DNA of 40,064 bases from Acidobacteriota bacterium. Lineage in GTDB: Bacteria; Acidobacteriota; Terriglobia; Terriglobales; Acidobacteriaceae. The notes beneath the pieces are model-generated. The model was not told the DNA's origin and ran no database searches. It saw only the letters and a list, made by a program, of their open reading frames with translations. Shown piece after piece: positions 8,924 to 18,191 of this stretch (within the stretch, counting starts at the first letter, position 1; each line of letters starts with the position of its first letter). A program made the translations under genes and the position numbers. Where the stretch lies: contig QIAN01000061.1 in the NCBI GenBank assembly GCA_003225005.1, forward strand, positions 1 through 40,064. Reading direction: 5' to 3'.

Positions 8924-9076
8924 TTACGGGCGAGGAGGCAACTCGGATGTGGAACCTTGTCGTGCTTGCGCAGGCGTGAAGAAGTCTTTTCCGAAGACGG
9001 CCCAGGTGCTCGCCAGCAGCACTATCGCCCATGCGCCGAAAAACAGCCATGAAAGATCGAAAAGAATTGCTTCACT
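8924..9076 (-). CDS. Small single-span membrane protein, probably frameshifted at its start
   Basis: In one minus frame a protein of about 50 aa is visible: FDLSWLFFGAWAIVLLAST forms a transmembrane helix and FGKDFFTPAQARQGS a short polar tail. Taken literally it must start at GTG 9076 with no good ribosome binding site. A better start is ATG 9086, preceded by TGAGG at good spacing, but that ATG is out of frame by one base. The frames meet at a run of five T (minus strand; five A in plus near 9059-9063). With four T the protein would read MQLSEAILFDLSWLFFG. Either a slippage-prone tract, a sequencing error or a recent frameshift. Confidence 0.5.
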   Translation of the reverse strand, partial: SEAILFDLSWLFFGAWAIVLLASTWAVFGKDFFTPAQARQGSTSELPPRP

Positions 9077-9194
9077 GAGTTGCATACTGAACCTCAGGAG
9101 AAGTTAACGGGCAAGACATGACCGGCGCGGGCTGCTGGCAGAGTAGGAGCTGAGCCCGCGCCGGTGCAATGAAAATCATGAGACTTTCGTACGG

Positions 9195-9686
9195 CTACTC
9201 CTCTGGCGGACCCGATGGGGCTTGGCTCATGCGCTTCTGCATGCGGGCCTCATGGCGGGCCTCAAATTCTTTCATCTTGGCCTGCTGGTCGGGCGTGAGC
9301 ATTTGAAACAGTTCGGAGTGAATGCGGGTCTTTTGTACAGTCAGTTCGGTCACGGTCTGACTTTCCTGCGCCGCGACCGCGCGCACCTTGGCTTCATCAT
9401 AAGCTCCTTCTTCATACTGCCGGAGCTGTTGATGAGTCTGGTGGAGCTGCTGCACCAGAGGTTTCAGAGTGGCGTGCTCCTTAGCTATAACTGCCTTCAT
9501 CTGAGTCTGCTGGGCATCGCTCAAGTTGAGGTAGTCGGCGAAGAAACCCATCATATGATCGCCGAATCCAAATTCATGATGGTGCATGGCCGCAGCCTGG
9601 GTATCAGCAGACTGCGACTTGGCCACCGTAGCGGCAAATACAACAGCCATCGCGGCAACCAATAATCGAATACGTATTGATTTCAT
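9195..9686 (-). CDS. Spy/CpxP-like periplasmic protein
   Basis: 163 aa from ATG 9686, chosen because AGGAGT lies seven bases upstream and a clean signal peptide follows (MKSIRIRLLVAAMAVVFAAT). The mature protein is alpha-helical and carries two LTxxQ-type motifs, LNLSDAQQTQM and LTPDQQAKM, the hallmark of the Spy/CpxP family of envelope-stress chaperones. A His/Met-rich stretch (AMHHHEFGFGDHMMG) near the mature N-terminus could bind metal. It is divergent from a CpxR/CpxA-like two-component pair, as expected for a feedback inhibitor or target of that system. Confidence 0.85.
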   Translation of the reverse strand: MKSIRIRLLVAAMAVVFAATVAKSQSADTQAAAMHHHEFGFGDHMMGFFADYLNLSDAQQTQMKAVIAKEHATLKPLVQQLHQTHQQLRQYEEGAYDEAKVRAVAAQESQTVTELTVQKTRIHSELFQMLTPDQQAKMKEFEARHEARMQKRMSQAPSGPPEE

Positions 9687-9877
9687 TGCTTGACTCCTCA
9701 TCGGTTCCGCTTGGGGATCCGGGTGTTTGGGTACATTTATAGGAACACGATTCCGAGGAAAAAGGCGTAAAGAGTCGGTCAACCCCGAGTAAAGTTTTGT
9801 CAGCCACCACAGGCCAGGCTTGACAATTGTTTACCCATGCTTTGTGCCGAGTGTTGCACAATGAGGATAGGAACTAA
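9687..9877. promoter_or_regulatory. Divergent regulatory region between spy-like gene and two-component system
   Basis: The 191-bp gap carries three GTAAA-type half sites: GTAAA at 9767-9771, GTAAA at 9789-9793 (22 bp, about two helical turns, from the first) and its reverse complement TTTAC at 9830-9834. CpxR of enterobacteria binds GTAAA repeats, so autoregulation by the adjacent CpxR-like protein is plausible. A TTGACA-like -35 lies at 9820-9825 but no strong -10 was found at standard spacing. Confidence 0.4.
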
Positions 9878-10591
9878 ATGGAACGCATTCTGGTCATTGA
9901 CGACGACGTCGAGCTCTGCGGTCTGATTGCGGAGTATCTTCAGGCCGAGGGCTTTGGGGTCGATTGCGTACATGACGGCGAAAGCGGGCTGCAGAAGTCC
10001 AAGGAGGGCGACTATCTGCTCGCCGTGCTCGATGTCATGCTACCTGGGATTAACGGCTTCGAAGTGCTGCGTCGAGTAAGGGCAGTTTCGCGACTGCCAG
10101 TTCTCCTGCTCACAGCCCGGGGTGAAGAGGTCGATCGAATCGTTGGTCTTGAGATTGGCGCCGACGACTACCTTCCGAAACCTTTCAACCCGCGCGAACT
10201 GGTAGCCCGGATTCGTGCCATCCTACGGCGCACACACGGTGAAGGAAAATCGGCGGCTTCCTTGCCCGAGGTTCTCCGTGTCGGCGAGGTCGAACTCGAC
10301 CCAGCCACCCGCACAGTGCTTCGCGATGGCAAACCCGTTGACCTGACGTCGGTGGAATTCAATCTCTTGGAAGTGCTTCTACGCGAGGCTGGACGCGTGG
10401 TCCCGCGCGAGAGGCTGGTGAATGCCGTGCTCAGCCGCAAGTTTTCCCCCTTTGACCGCAGCATTGATATGCATGTCAGCAAGGTACGCAAAAAACTGGG
10501 CGACACTGACAGTGACGAGCACATCAAAACGGTGCGAGGCGTGGGCTACATTTTTGCGCGGCCGCGTGAGGCCAAAACGGGCACACCATGA
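9878..10591 (+). CDS. OmpR/CpxR-family response regulator
   Basis: 237 aa. Receiver domain 1-120 with the acidic pocket (D8-D10 region, VIDDD), phosphoacceptor D52 (AVLDVMLPG), T/S switch (LLLTARG) and K101 (YLPKPFNP). The C-terminal winged helix (about 135-230) shows the OmpR signature, including VEFNLLEVLL and VSKVRKKLG followed by VRGVGYIFA. Binds DNA as a phosphorylated dimer and controls envelope stress or related genes. The stop overlaps the kinase start by ATGA (4 bp), so the two are translationally coupled. A Spy-like gene is divergent, matching a CpxRA-type role. Confidence 0.93.
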   Translation: MERILVIDDDVELCGLIAEYLQAEGFGVDCVHDGESGLQKSKEGDYLLAVLDVMLPGINGFEVLRRVRAVSRLPVLLLTARGEEVDRIVGLEIGADDYLPKPFNPRELVARIRAILRRTHGEGKSAASLPEVLRVGEVELDPATRTVLRDGKPVDLTSVEFNLLEVLLREAGRVVPRERLVNAVLSRKFSPFDRSIDMHVSKVRKKLGDTDSDEHIKTVRGVGYIFARPREAKTGTP

Positions 10592-12006
10592 AAAGCCTAT
10601 TCCTGAAAATCTTCCTTTCGTTCTGGCTGGCCATCGCGTTGTTCGTGGTGCTCGCGATTTTAGCGGTCATGGTCTTTCGCCCGCAGCGCAATCCCACCTG
10701 GGAGTCGTTGCGCAGCACCGTCCTGGCTGACGCTATCAGTGCATACGAACACGGAGGAGAATCTAAAGTTCGGGAATACTTGGACAACCTGGACGCCACG
10801 CAGCACGTTCACGCTCATGTTTTTGATGAGCAAGGGAAGGAGATTTCAGGTCGCGCCGCTCCGGGATGGGTGCAGCACCTGGCCATGGGGATGTCGCATG
10901 CGCCGCACCAGGGTCTCCTCAGTCCGGCTCCGCGGGTTTTGACCGAGTCTCGCGCCTCTTCAGATGGTCATCATCGCTTTACGATTGCACTGGTGTTGCC
11001 GCCGGGCCCGCGTGTGTTCTTCGGCCCCCGTGGGTTTCCCGTGACTGGCTTGCTCATCCTGGTCATTTCCTCGGGATTGGTCTGCTACTTTCTGGCGTGG
11101 TATTTGACTAAGCCGGTGATTCGACTCCGTGCTGCTACGCGTCAACTTGCCGCCGGAGATCTCTCCGCCCGCACTGGCGCCCCTGCCAGTCGCCGCCGCG
11201 ACGAAATCTCAGGCCTGCTACGGGATTTTGATGCGATGGCGGAGCGGCTCGAGACTCTGGTCAACGCGCAATCGCGACTACTCAAGGACATCTCCCACGA
11301 ACTGCGCTCACCGCTTGCGCGTCTGAATGTCGCTCTGGGACTGGTGCGCCAACGGTCCGGTGCTGAGAGCGCTAATATGCTCGACCGCATCGAGCTCGAA
11401 GTCAGCCGTCTCAATGAACTGATCGGACGACTCCTTACTCTGGCCCGCATCGAGGATGGCCAGCAATCTGTCCCGCGCATACCGGTCTCGCTCGACGAGT
11501 TGGTGCTGAATGTGGCAGAGGACGCCGAGTTTGAAGCACAAGCCCGTCATTGCCACGTGCGTAGCGTAATTCCGCCGGGAGAGTGGCGCGTGCGGGGAGA
11601 AGCATCCTTATTGCACAGCGCCATCGAAAATGTCGTGCGCAACGCCATACGCTACACCCGCGAAGGCACGACGGTGGAGATCCATCTCGTAAGGGCCGAA
11701 ACTCCTGGTGGGGCAGAGGCAGCGGTAAAGGTTACAGACTGTGGTCCTGGCGTCCCGCCCGATACCTTGGAAAAACTCTTTCAGCCTTTCTACCGCCTCG
11801 ATGACGCGCGCGGCCGGCAGACCGGAGGGGTCGGTCTCGGTCTTGCTATTACCGAGCGCGCCGTACGTTTTCACGGAGGCAGAGTGGCTGCTTCCAATCG
11901 TGCCGAAGGTGGTTTGGAAGTTGAGCTTCGTTTGCCGCTTGTAGCTGTAACAGCCGCCGCCCCCGCAAAAATGGTTCAGCCAGTTCCGGCTGGACGTACT
12001 GATTAA
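10588..12006 (+). CDS. CpxA-like sensor histidine kinase
   Basis: 472 aa inner-membrane sensor. TM1 at about 5-30, a periplasmic domain of about 120 residues rich in His (HVHAHVFD, GMSHAPHQG, SSDGHHRFT), TM2 at about 153-173, and HAMP at 174-228. The HisKA dimerisation helix has phosphoacceptor H237 (LLKDISHELRSP). The ATPase domain has N box ENVVRNAIRYT, G1 DCGPGVP, F box PFYR and G2 GGVGLGLAI. The His clusters in the sensor region suggest metal sensing or binding; this is inference. It phosphorylates the response regulator encoded immediately upstream. Confidence 0.92.
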   Translation: MKSLFLKIFLSFWLAIALFVVLAILAVMVFRPQRNPTWESLRSTVLADAISAYEHGGESKVREYLDNLDATQHVHAHVFDEQGKEISGRAAPGWVQHLAMGMSHAPHQGLLSPAPRVLTESRASSDGHHRFTIALVLPPGPRVFFGPRGFPVTGLLILVISSGLVCYFLAWYLTKPVIRLRAATRQLAAGDLSARTGAPASRRRDEISGLLRDFDAMAERLETLVNAQSRLLKDISHELRSPLARLNVALGLVRQRSGAESANMLDRIELEVSRLNELIGRLLTLARIEDGQQSVPRIPVSLDELVLNVAEDAEFEAQARHCHVRSVIPPGEWRVRGEASLLHSAIENVVRNAIRYTREGTTVEIHLVRAETPGGAEAAVKVTDCGPGVPPDTLEKLFQPFYRLDDARGRQTGGVGLGLAITERAVRFHGGRVAASNRAEGGLEVELRLPLVAVTAAAPAKMVQPVPAGRTD

Positions 12007-12237
12007 ATTCAAGCTGGAGCTTCAAATCATAAGAGTTTCCGACATCAGAGCTCGAGCCTGTATCTTTAAATTTCTTCCCCGAGGCAACTTCCTGGGCCCG
12101 CATAGGTTCCAATAACTCTTCGTGGGAGTTTGCTCTTCCTGTGCTTTCCTGATACACAAATGTGAGGGATTTCACGCCTCTTTTAGGGTGCAGGAACTCG
12201 GTTTCTACCCCGCGGGCCATACTCAATCACGTAAATC

Positions 12238-13521
12238 ATGGAGAGAAGACTAAGAATGCCGACACGGTTCGCCTGGCTACTCGCACTTCTGGTTCTGTTT
12301 TTTGTTGGCTTCTTGGTGGCCTGCGGCAGTCATTTTTCTCCTTCATCCGACGGTTTATTACTTGTTCCCAGCCTGGGTTCCGCAGTGGTCCAAACGTTCA
12401 GTTTCAATCTTAGCAGCGGGCACTCGTCTTCGATCAACAACCCGCCGCCAATTCCGGGCCCCCCTTCTCAAGGTTCGGTCGCGTCAATTATTTTGGACCC
12501 GGCAGGAGCATTTGCCTACCTAACCACCAGCGATACTCCGAACCCGGTCCAGTCCCCGTGCACCACAACCAACTCCTTGGCGACGTACAAAGTAAATTCT
12601 AACGGTACTCTCAGCGCGATCGGCACAACAACTCTCGGATCAAATCCGCCTGCGGCCTTGGCGATGGACTCGGCTGGCAAGTTCTTGTTCGTTGCTAACA
12701 GTGCGACATGCGCTCTACCTGGTACCTCGACCATGGCGGGAGCGATTTCTGTCTTCTCCATCGGTAGCAACGCCAGCCTGACGGAAGTCACAGGCTCACC
12801 ATTTCCTATTCCGGCCACGCTGGGGGGGGGCCCAGCCAATCCGGTGGCGCTTGCCATCACACCCACCATCTTCCCGGCCCTGCACGCCGCGTGTTCCGGC
12901 ACCGCAGCACCCACAACCGCATACCTCTACGCCGCTGACGCAGCCAACGACGCTCTTTGGGAGTTTTCCGTCGACACTTCTTCAGGAGTCTTAGGAAAGC
13001 CTCCGAATTACTCTTCGGTACCGAGTTTCGCCACCGGCTCAGTGCCTTCGGGTATTGCCGTGGACGCGTGCAACAAATTCGTTTACGCAGCCAACCAAAA
13101 TTCAAACAATGTCAGTGCCTATACCATCTGCAATGGAGGTCCTGCCTCCTCGGCAGCTTGCCAGAGTTCTGATGGCAGTTTGGTTCCCGTGCCTGCTTCG
13201 CCGTTTGCTGCGGGCAACGGGCCCGATGCGGTCGCTGTCGATCCATTCGGCAACTTCGTCTATGTTTTGAATAAGCTGGCGAACACGCTTTCCGGCTATC
13301 GCATCAGCCCGGCTAGCGGCAGCTTAGGCAATGCGTCTACCGTCAGCACCGGTTCTACGCCTGTCTCTATCGCGATTCGTAGTGATGACAACTGGGTTTT
13401 TGTGACGAACTACGGTTCCGCCAACGTTTCCGAATACTCTCTCACGCCGGCCACGGGAGTGCTTTCCCCGCAGGCGCCGATCACGACGGACAATTTTCCC
13501 TTTGGAGTTGCGGTTAAGTAG
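12238..13521 (+). CDS. Lipoprotein with YVTN/lactonase-like beta-propeller
   Basis: 427 aa. A lipobox ends at LVAC followed by GSHFS, so the mature protein is lipid-anchored. The start may be ATG 12256 instead of 12238. Repeated propeller blades carry the motif GxFxYVxN: GKFLFVANS, NKFVYAANQNSNNVSAY, GNFVYVLNKLANTLSGY and NWVFVTNYGSANVSEY, each followed by an A/V-x-x-xG-xL turn. This is the seven-blade fold shared with 6-phosphogluconolactonase-like proteins; enzymatic activity is not implied for surface lipoproteins of this kind. A run of nine G (12822-12830) lies in the coding sequence. The 230 bp upstream hold no other gene. Confidence 0.82.
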   Translation: MERRLRMPTRFAWLLALLVLFFVGFLVACGSHFSPSSDGLLLVPSLGSAVVQTFSFNLSSGHSSSINNPPPIPGPPSQGSVASIILDPAGAFAYLTTSDTPNPVQSPCTTTNSLATYKVNSNGTLSAIGTTTLGSNPPAALAMDSAGKFLFVANSATCALPGTSTMAGAISVFSIGSNASLTEVTGSPFPIPATLGGGPANPVALAITPTIFPALHAACSGTAAPTTAYLYAADAANDALWEFSVDTSSGVLGKPPNYSSVPSFATGSVPSGIAVDACNKFVYAANQNSNNVSAYTICNGGPASSAACQSSDGSLVPVPASPFAAGNGPDAVAVDPFGNFVYVLNKLANTLSGYRISPASGSLGNASTVSTGSTPVSIAIRSDDNWVFVTNYGSANVSEYSLTPATGVLSPQAPITTDNFPFGVAVK

Positions 13522-13632
13522 AGTTGAGGTTTGCAGCAGCTTCCTCTATTACGTCGCTGGCTCACGAGAAAGTCACTAGCATCTTCGAAGGAAATTTAGA
13601 ATTTCAGGATTATTGAGGGCGACTGCTAGTGT

Positions 13633-15960
13633 CTAGGTGGGTACCTTCAAAATCAGATATCCCCCCAACATCATGAAGACGAGATCCGGTGACCAGGCGG
13701 CGATCGCTGGCGGTAACTGGCTCAAGTCGCCCATGGCTTCGAATAGCCGCGATACGACGGTGTAGACCACGGCAATTCCTACTGCCACAGCCACGCCCGT
13801 GACGGCACCCTTTTTTCCGGAAGAAAGCGCAAAGGGCACAGCCAGAATCGCCATGACCAACGTAATAAGCGGGTAGGAAAGCTTCTTGTGCAATTGCACT
13901 CTCAGCCGAACTACATCAAATCCACTTTGCTGCAAGTCGCGAATGTAACGCCGTAGTTCCTCGTAATTCATCTCCGAGTACTGCTTCACTTCTTTCTTGA
14001 AATATGACGGCGTCTCGCTAAGGTCGGCATAAGTCGCAACCTCAAAAGAATGGTAATTGGCGATGGCAGTGCGGTGCAGGTCACGCTCCCAGCCTCGTTC
14101 ATAAACCCACCGGCTCAAATTGTCCGACCAGTGTACCCTCTCCGCATGTATCCGCCGGGTGATGGTAAAGTTAACCGGGTCCAGTTGAAAGACGGTAATA
14201 CGGGCGAACTGGTCTCGATCGGCATCAAAAAACTGGTAATAGTAAATGTCGTTATTCTGTCCAAAGATCCACTTGCGATCCGGGCGAAGATAGGTTTGCG
14301 CCGGCTTGCCTTTGATCTGGTTGTGCAGCGCCTCCTGCCGTTTGTTGGTATGCGGCAGATAGAATTGGTCGGCGAAGAAAAGTCCGACCGCGAGCAAGCC
14401 CGCGGCCACCACAACCGGGGTAACAATGCGATAGATGCTCATGCCGGTAGCTTTCACCGCCGTGATCTCATTGCTGCGTTGCATCAGGCCGAAGGTGATC
14501 AGCACCGCCAGCAATACCATCAGCGGTGCCACGCTATACAGCAAATAAGGGGCGACATTCAGCAGATATTCCGCCACGATGATGGCCGGCGTCTGGTTGC
14601 GCAGAATGTCCCCTAACAATTCGAAGAGAGTAAAAACCAGCACCAGCACCAGGAATGTCGCCAGAATCATGCCAAGATAGACAAAGAAGTCTCGCAACAC
14701 GTAGTCGTCGAGAACGGTTGGAAAGCTAGCGCTGAACACACGCCGCCGCGTCGAAGCACGTTCAAAGGCATTTTCGCGGCGGCTTCGTCCGAAGGTAAGC
14801 CCACTGCCGTTCTGCAACGGCTGAAGGTGCTTCCAGGGGAGCCGGAAGCTGGCGAGTTCGAATGGACGTCTTTCCGCCCGCCATAGCAGGAACAAGCCAC
14901 CCGCGAGACATACCAGATTCGCCAGCCATGCTCCCAATGCTGGCGATACCTTACCCTCTCGGGCAAGCGAAACTCCAATCACTGAGACAGAGTAGTAACC
15001 GAATACCAGCACGATAGTCAGCACGAATCCCGCAGACTTTCCTCCCTTCTTCGAGGACAGTCCTAACGGAACTCCCAGCAACGCCAGCATCAGACACGCT
15101 GTCGGCAGAGCAAAGCGGCGGTGAAACTCGATCAGGTACCAGCGCGCCAAGACGGGGTCAGCACGCCGTGCCTGGTTGCGCAGGGTCCAGGTGCTCATCG
15201 TACCGAGGGGTATGGGTTCGTCCGATTTGTTCTCGGTCGCTGGCAACTCGATGGGAATGTCGGTTTGGTCAAACGTTGAAATCTGATAGTTATTCGGCTG
15301 CTGAGGATCGGTCTCATGGGTCGATCCCTCCGTCAGGTGCAGGTGCAGGCGTTCTGAATTCTCGCTTACGAGGATTCCTTGCCGAGCCAGCGTGACTCGC
15401 GGATTCGCGGCATCGGAGACATCGGCCAGAAACACACCTTCCCACGCCGCGGCACCCTGTGCAGTGTGTACGTCATGCACATAGAGAACGAGCTTGGGAA
15501 ATCCTTCGTAGAAGACCCTGGGCTTGACTTCAAACGAGATCTGCGAACCCTTCAGCTGGTCTTCCAGCCGTCCTAGCGCCGCCTGTGATTTCGGTGCCCA
15601 ATACAGGCCGTTGGCCAGTGCGATCAGCCAAGTCCCTACCGCAAAGATGGAAACTATTCTTAGGAAACTCCACACGCCGAGGCCGCTGGCGCGCATAGCC
15701 GTGATTTCACTGTCGGCCGCGAGACGGCTCAAACCGATCAGGATCCCCACCAGGACACTCATGGGCAGGGTGTAGGTGAGCGCAAGCGGCACGGTGTAGA
15801 AGAAAATCTCCGCAACGCTGGGTAGGGGAGCGCTCGCTCGTACCACCAGTTCCAGGATGCGCCCCAAGTCACGGGTGAACAGAACGAAGGTAAAGATCGC
15901 CGCACCGATCAAGGCGTGCGAGGTCACTTCACGCAGAATGTAGCGAGTCAGAATCCGCAT
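13633..15960 (-). CDS. LptF-LptG fused permease (lipopolysaccharide export)
   Basis: 775 aa containing two complete YjgP/YjgQ-family permeases. The first (about 1-365) opens with MRILTRYILREVTSHALIG, carries the periplasmic jellyroll segment and ends with TM helices around GVPLGLSSKKGGKSAGF. A linker of about 60 residues rich in Arg and Ser (365-425) joins it to a second copy that opens with LDDYVLRDFFVYLGMILA and ends with VPFALSSGKKGAVTG. LptF and LptG normally are separate proteins that pair with LptB2 to pull LPS from the inner membrane to the LptC/A/D bridge. A single chain would supply both halves in fixed 1:1 ratio. No frameshift is seen; the fusion looks natural. lptB is not in the window. 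Confidence 0.9.
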   Translation of the reverse strand: MRILTRYILREVTSHALIGAAIFTFVLFTRDLGRILELVVRASAPLPSVAEIFFYTVPLALTYTLPMSVLVGILIGLSRLAADSEITAMRASGLGVWSFLRIVSIFAVGTWLIALANGLYWAPKSQAALGRLEDQLKGSQISFEVKPRVFYEGFPKLVLYVHDVHTAQGAAAWEGVFLADVSDAANPRVTLARQGILVSENSERLHLHLTEGSTHETDPQQPNNYQISTFDQTDIPIELPATENKSDEPIPLGTMSTWTLRNQARRADPVLARWYLIEFHRRFALPTACLMLALLGVPLGLSSKKGGKSAGFVLTIVLVFGYYSVSVIGVSLAREGKVSPALGAWLANLVCLAGGLFLLWRAERRPFELASFRLPWKHLQPLQNGSGLTFGRSRRENAFERASTRRRVFSASFPTVLDDYVLRDFFVYLGMILATFLVLVLVFTLFELLGDILRNQTPAIIVAEYLLNVAPYLLYSVAPLMVLLAVLITFGLMQRSNEITAVKATGMSIYRIVTPVVVAAGLLAVGLFFADQFYLPHTNKRQEALHNQIKGKPAQTYLRPDRKWIFGQNNDIYYYQFFDADRDQFARITVFQLDPVNFTITRRIHAERVHWSDNLSRWVYERGWERDLHRTAIANYHSFEVATYADLSETPSYFKKEVKQYSEMNYEELRRYIRDLQQSGFDVVRLRVQLHKKLSYPLITLVMAILAVPFALSSGKKGAVTGVAVAVGIAVVYTVVSRLFEAMGDLSQLPPAIAAWSPDLVFMMLGGYLILKVPT

Positions 15961-16057
15961 GCGAAACGGCGCTTTTCTGCGAGGATATCACGCTGTGAGT
16001 CGTGAGCGAGTCCGCAAAATGCCCCTCTCGACGGCGCAGCACGGTAAACGCAACCAC

Positions 16058-17980
16058 TTACTCACGTTTCAGAAACAGCGCGCCCAGCGGAGGCAGTGTC
16101 AGCCGTAGTGAATAAGGACGGCCATGAACTGGTTCGGCATCGGCGTGCGCTCCGCCAAGATTGCCTATGCCGCTCCCACCGTATTCGCTGGCGTCGCTGT
16201 TGAGCAATTCGCGCCAGTAGCCATCCGCGGGCACGCCGACGCGGTAGCCAAGACGAGGCACAGGCGTGAAGTTGCACACAATCAGCACAGTGTCTTTGGA
16301 GAACTCGCTCTTGCGCAGCAGAGAGATGGTGCTGGTCGCGTTGTCATTGCAGTCCACCCACTCAAAGCCAGCAGGATTGTTGTCCAGCACGTGCATGGCA
16401 GGTTCGCTACGATAGAGACGGTTCAACTGCTCCATCCAGCTCCGCGCACCGCGATGGACCGGGTACTGCAAGACGTCCCAGTCCAGGCTTGAGTCGTGCG
16501 CCCATTCGCGGACTTGTCCGAACTCGCAGCCCATAAATAGCAATTTCTTGCCAGGCTGGGCGTACATGTAAGCAAATAGCAAACGCAGATTGGCGAAACG
16601 CTGCCACTCGTCGCCGGGCATCTTGCCGATCAACGATCCCTTCCCGTGGACGACTTCGTCGTGCGAGAGGGGGAGCACGAAATTCTCGTGAAAGGCATAG
16701 ATCATGCGGAAAGTGAGTTCGTTATGGTGATACTTGCGATGAATGGGATCGTTCTGGAAATACTTGAGCGTGTCATGCATCCATCCCATATCCCACTTCA
16801 TGCCGAAGCCGAGACCACCCAAATAGACAGGCTTTGACACCATCGGCCAGGAGGTGGACTCCTCGGCGATGGTCTGGACGTCGGGATGCTCTTTGTAGAC
16901 TTCCTGATTGAAGCGGCGGAGGAAGTCGATGGCATCGAGGTTCTCGCGTCCGCCGTATTTGTTGGGAATCCATTCGCCCTGTTTGCGCGAATAATCGAGA
17001 TAGAGCATGGAAGCGACCGCATCCACGCGTAGGCCGTCGATGTGATACTTATCAAGCCAGAGCATCGCGCTCGACATCAGGAAGCTGCGCACTTCGTTGC
17101 GGCCATAGTTGAAGATGTGCGTCTTCCAATCAGGATGAAAGCCCTGCCGCGAATCGGAGTGTTCGTATAGATGCGTGCCGTCGAAGTAGGCCAGACCGTG
17201 TGCGTCAGAAGGGAAGTGTGAAGGCACCCAATCGAGAATCACGCCGATGCCGTGCTGATGCAGATAGTCGACCAGGTACATGAAGTCTTGCGGCTTGCCG
17301 TAACGCGAGGTAGGCGCGAAGTATCCAGTGGTTTGGTAACCCCAGGAGCCATAGAACGGATGCTCCATCACCGGTAAAAACTCCACGTGAGTGAAGCCCG
17401 TGCGGCTGAGATATTCGGCGAGTCGAGAGGCCGTCTCGCGGTAGGTGAGCGGGCGATTATGCTCTTCGGGCACGCGCATCCACGAGCCCAGATGAACTTC
17501 ATAGATGGAATGCGGCGCCCGTAGCGAGTTGCGCGCAGCCCGTTTTTCCATCCATTCGCGATCACCCCATTCGTACTCTAAGTCCCACATAACCGAGGCG
17601 GTCCGGGGTGGCTTTTCGTGCAGCAAACCAACCGGGTCGGCTTTGTCTACGCGATACCCGTGGCGTCGTGACTCGATATGAAACTTGTACAGCGCTCCTT
17701 TGGTTACGCCGGGAACAAACCCTTCCCAGATGCCCGACGACCCCCGCGGTTCGAGGCGGTGTGCTTGCGGGGCCCAGTCGTTGAAGCTGCCAACGACAGA
17801 GACCTGATGAGCATTAGGCGCCCACACACTAAAACATCCCCCGGATTGGCCGCTGCGAGTGATAAGGTGTGCGCCCATCTTTTCGTAGATACGGTAATTG
17901 CTGCCCTCGTTGAAGAGGTACAGGTCCTGCTCAGAAAGCAGGAGCGAACGAGCGCTAACCACAAGTGGGGAGTCAGGCAT
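16058..17980 (-). CDS. glgB: 1,4-alpha-glucan branching enzyme
   Basis: 640 aa GH13 enzyme that forms alpha-1,6 branches in glycogen. CBM48 at about 20-130 ([21 protein letters not shown]), catalytic barrel at about 150-510, C-terminal all-beta domain to the end. Catalytic residues: nucleophile D320 ([10 protein letters not shown]), acid E373 (IAEES) and D441 ([11 protein letters not shown]). Length matches the shorter GlgB class lacking the extra N-terminal N1 module. It is divergent from a GH57 glycosidase with a 211-bp shared upstream region, consistent with a glycogen-metabolism locus. The LptFG gene lies 97 bp downstream on the same strand. Confidence 0.95.
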   Translation of the reverse strand: MPDSPLVVSARSLLLSEQDLYLFNEGSNYRIYEKMGAHLITRSGQSGGCFSVWAPNAHQVSVVGSFNDWAPQAHRLEPRGSSGIWEGFVPGVTKGALYKFHIESRRHGYRVDKADPVGLLHEKPPRTASVMWDLEYEWGDREWMEKRAARNSLRAPHSIYEVHLGSWMRVPEEHNRPLTYRETASRLAEYLSRTGFTHVEFLPVMEHPFYGSWGYQTTGYFAPTSRYGKPQDFMYLVDYLHQHGIGVILDWVPSHFPSDAHGLAYFDGTHLYEHSDSRQGFHPDWKTHIFNYGRNEVRSFLMSSAMLWLDKYHIDGLRVDAVASMLYLDYSRKQGEWIPNKYGGRENLDAIDFLRRFNQEVYKEHPDVQTIAEESTSWPMVSKPVYLGGLGFGMKWDMGWMHDTLKYFQNDPIHRKYHHNELTFRMIYAFHENFVLPLSHDEVVHGKGSLIGKMPGDEWQRFANLRLLFAYMYAQPGKKLLFMGCEFGQVREWAHDSSLDWDVLQYPVHRGARSWMEQLNRLYRSEPAMHVLDNNPAGFEWVDCNDNATSTISLLRKSEFSKDTVLIVCNFTPVPRLGYRVGVPADGYWRELLNSDASEYGGSGIGNLGGAHADAEPVHGRPYSLRLTLPPLGALFLKRE

Positions 17981-18191
17981 TTTTGTCTAGTTACGCCTTC
18001 ATTGGCGATAAAAGTCCAACGGATATGAGTGTACCCGAGACTAGCATCGATCGCGTCCTCCCTAAATGGGTAGTCTGGCTGAGACAGGAGTCCGGGCACT
18101 GGTTCCGCTGACGGCCATTCCAGCTAGGATAACCACATGCTAGACTTTCTGACATCCCAATGAACTGCAGCATGCCAAGGTCCAGCCGCTA

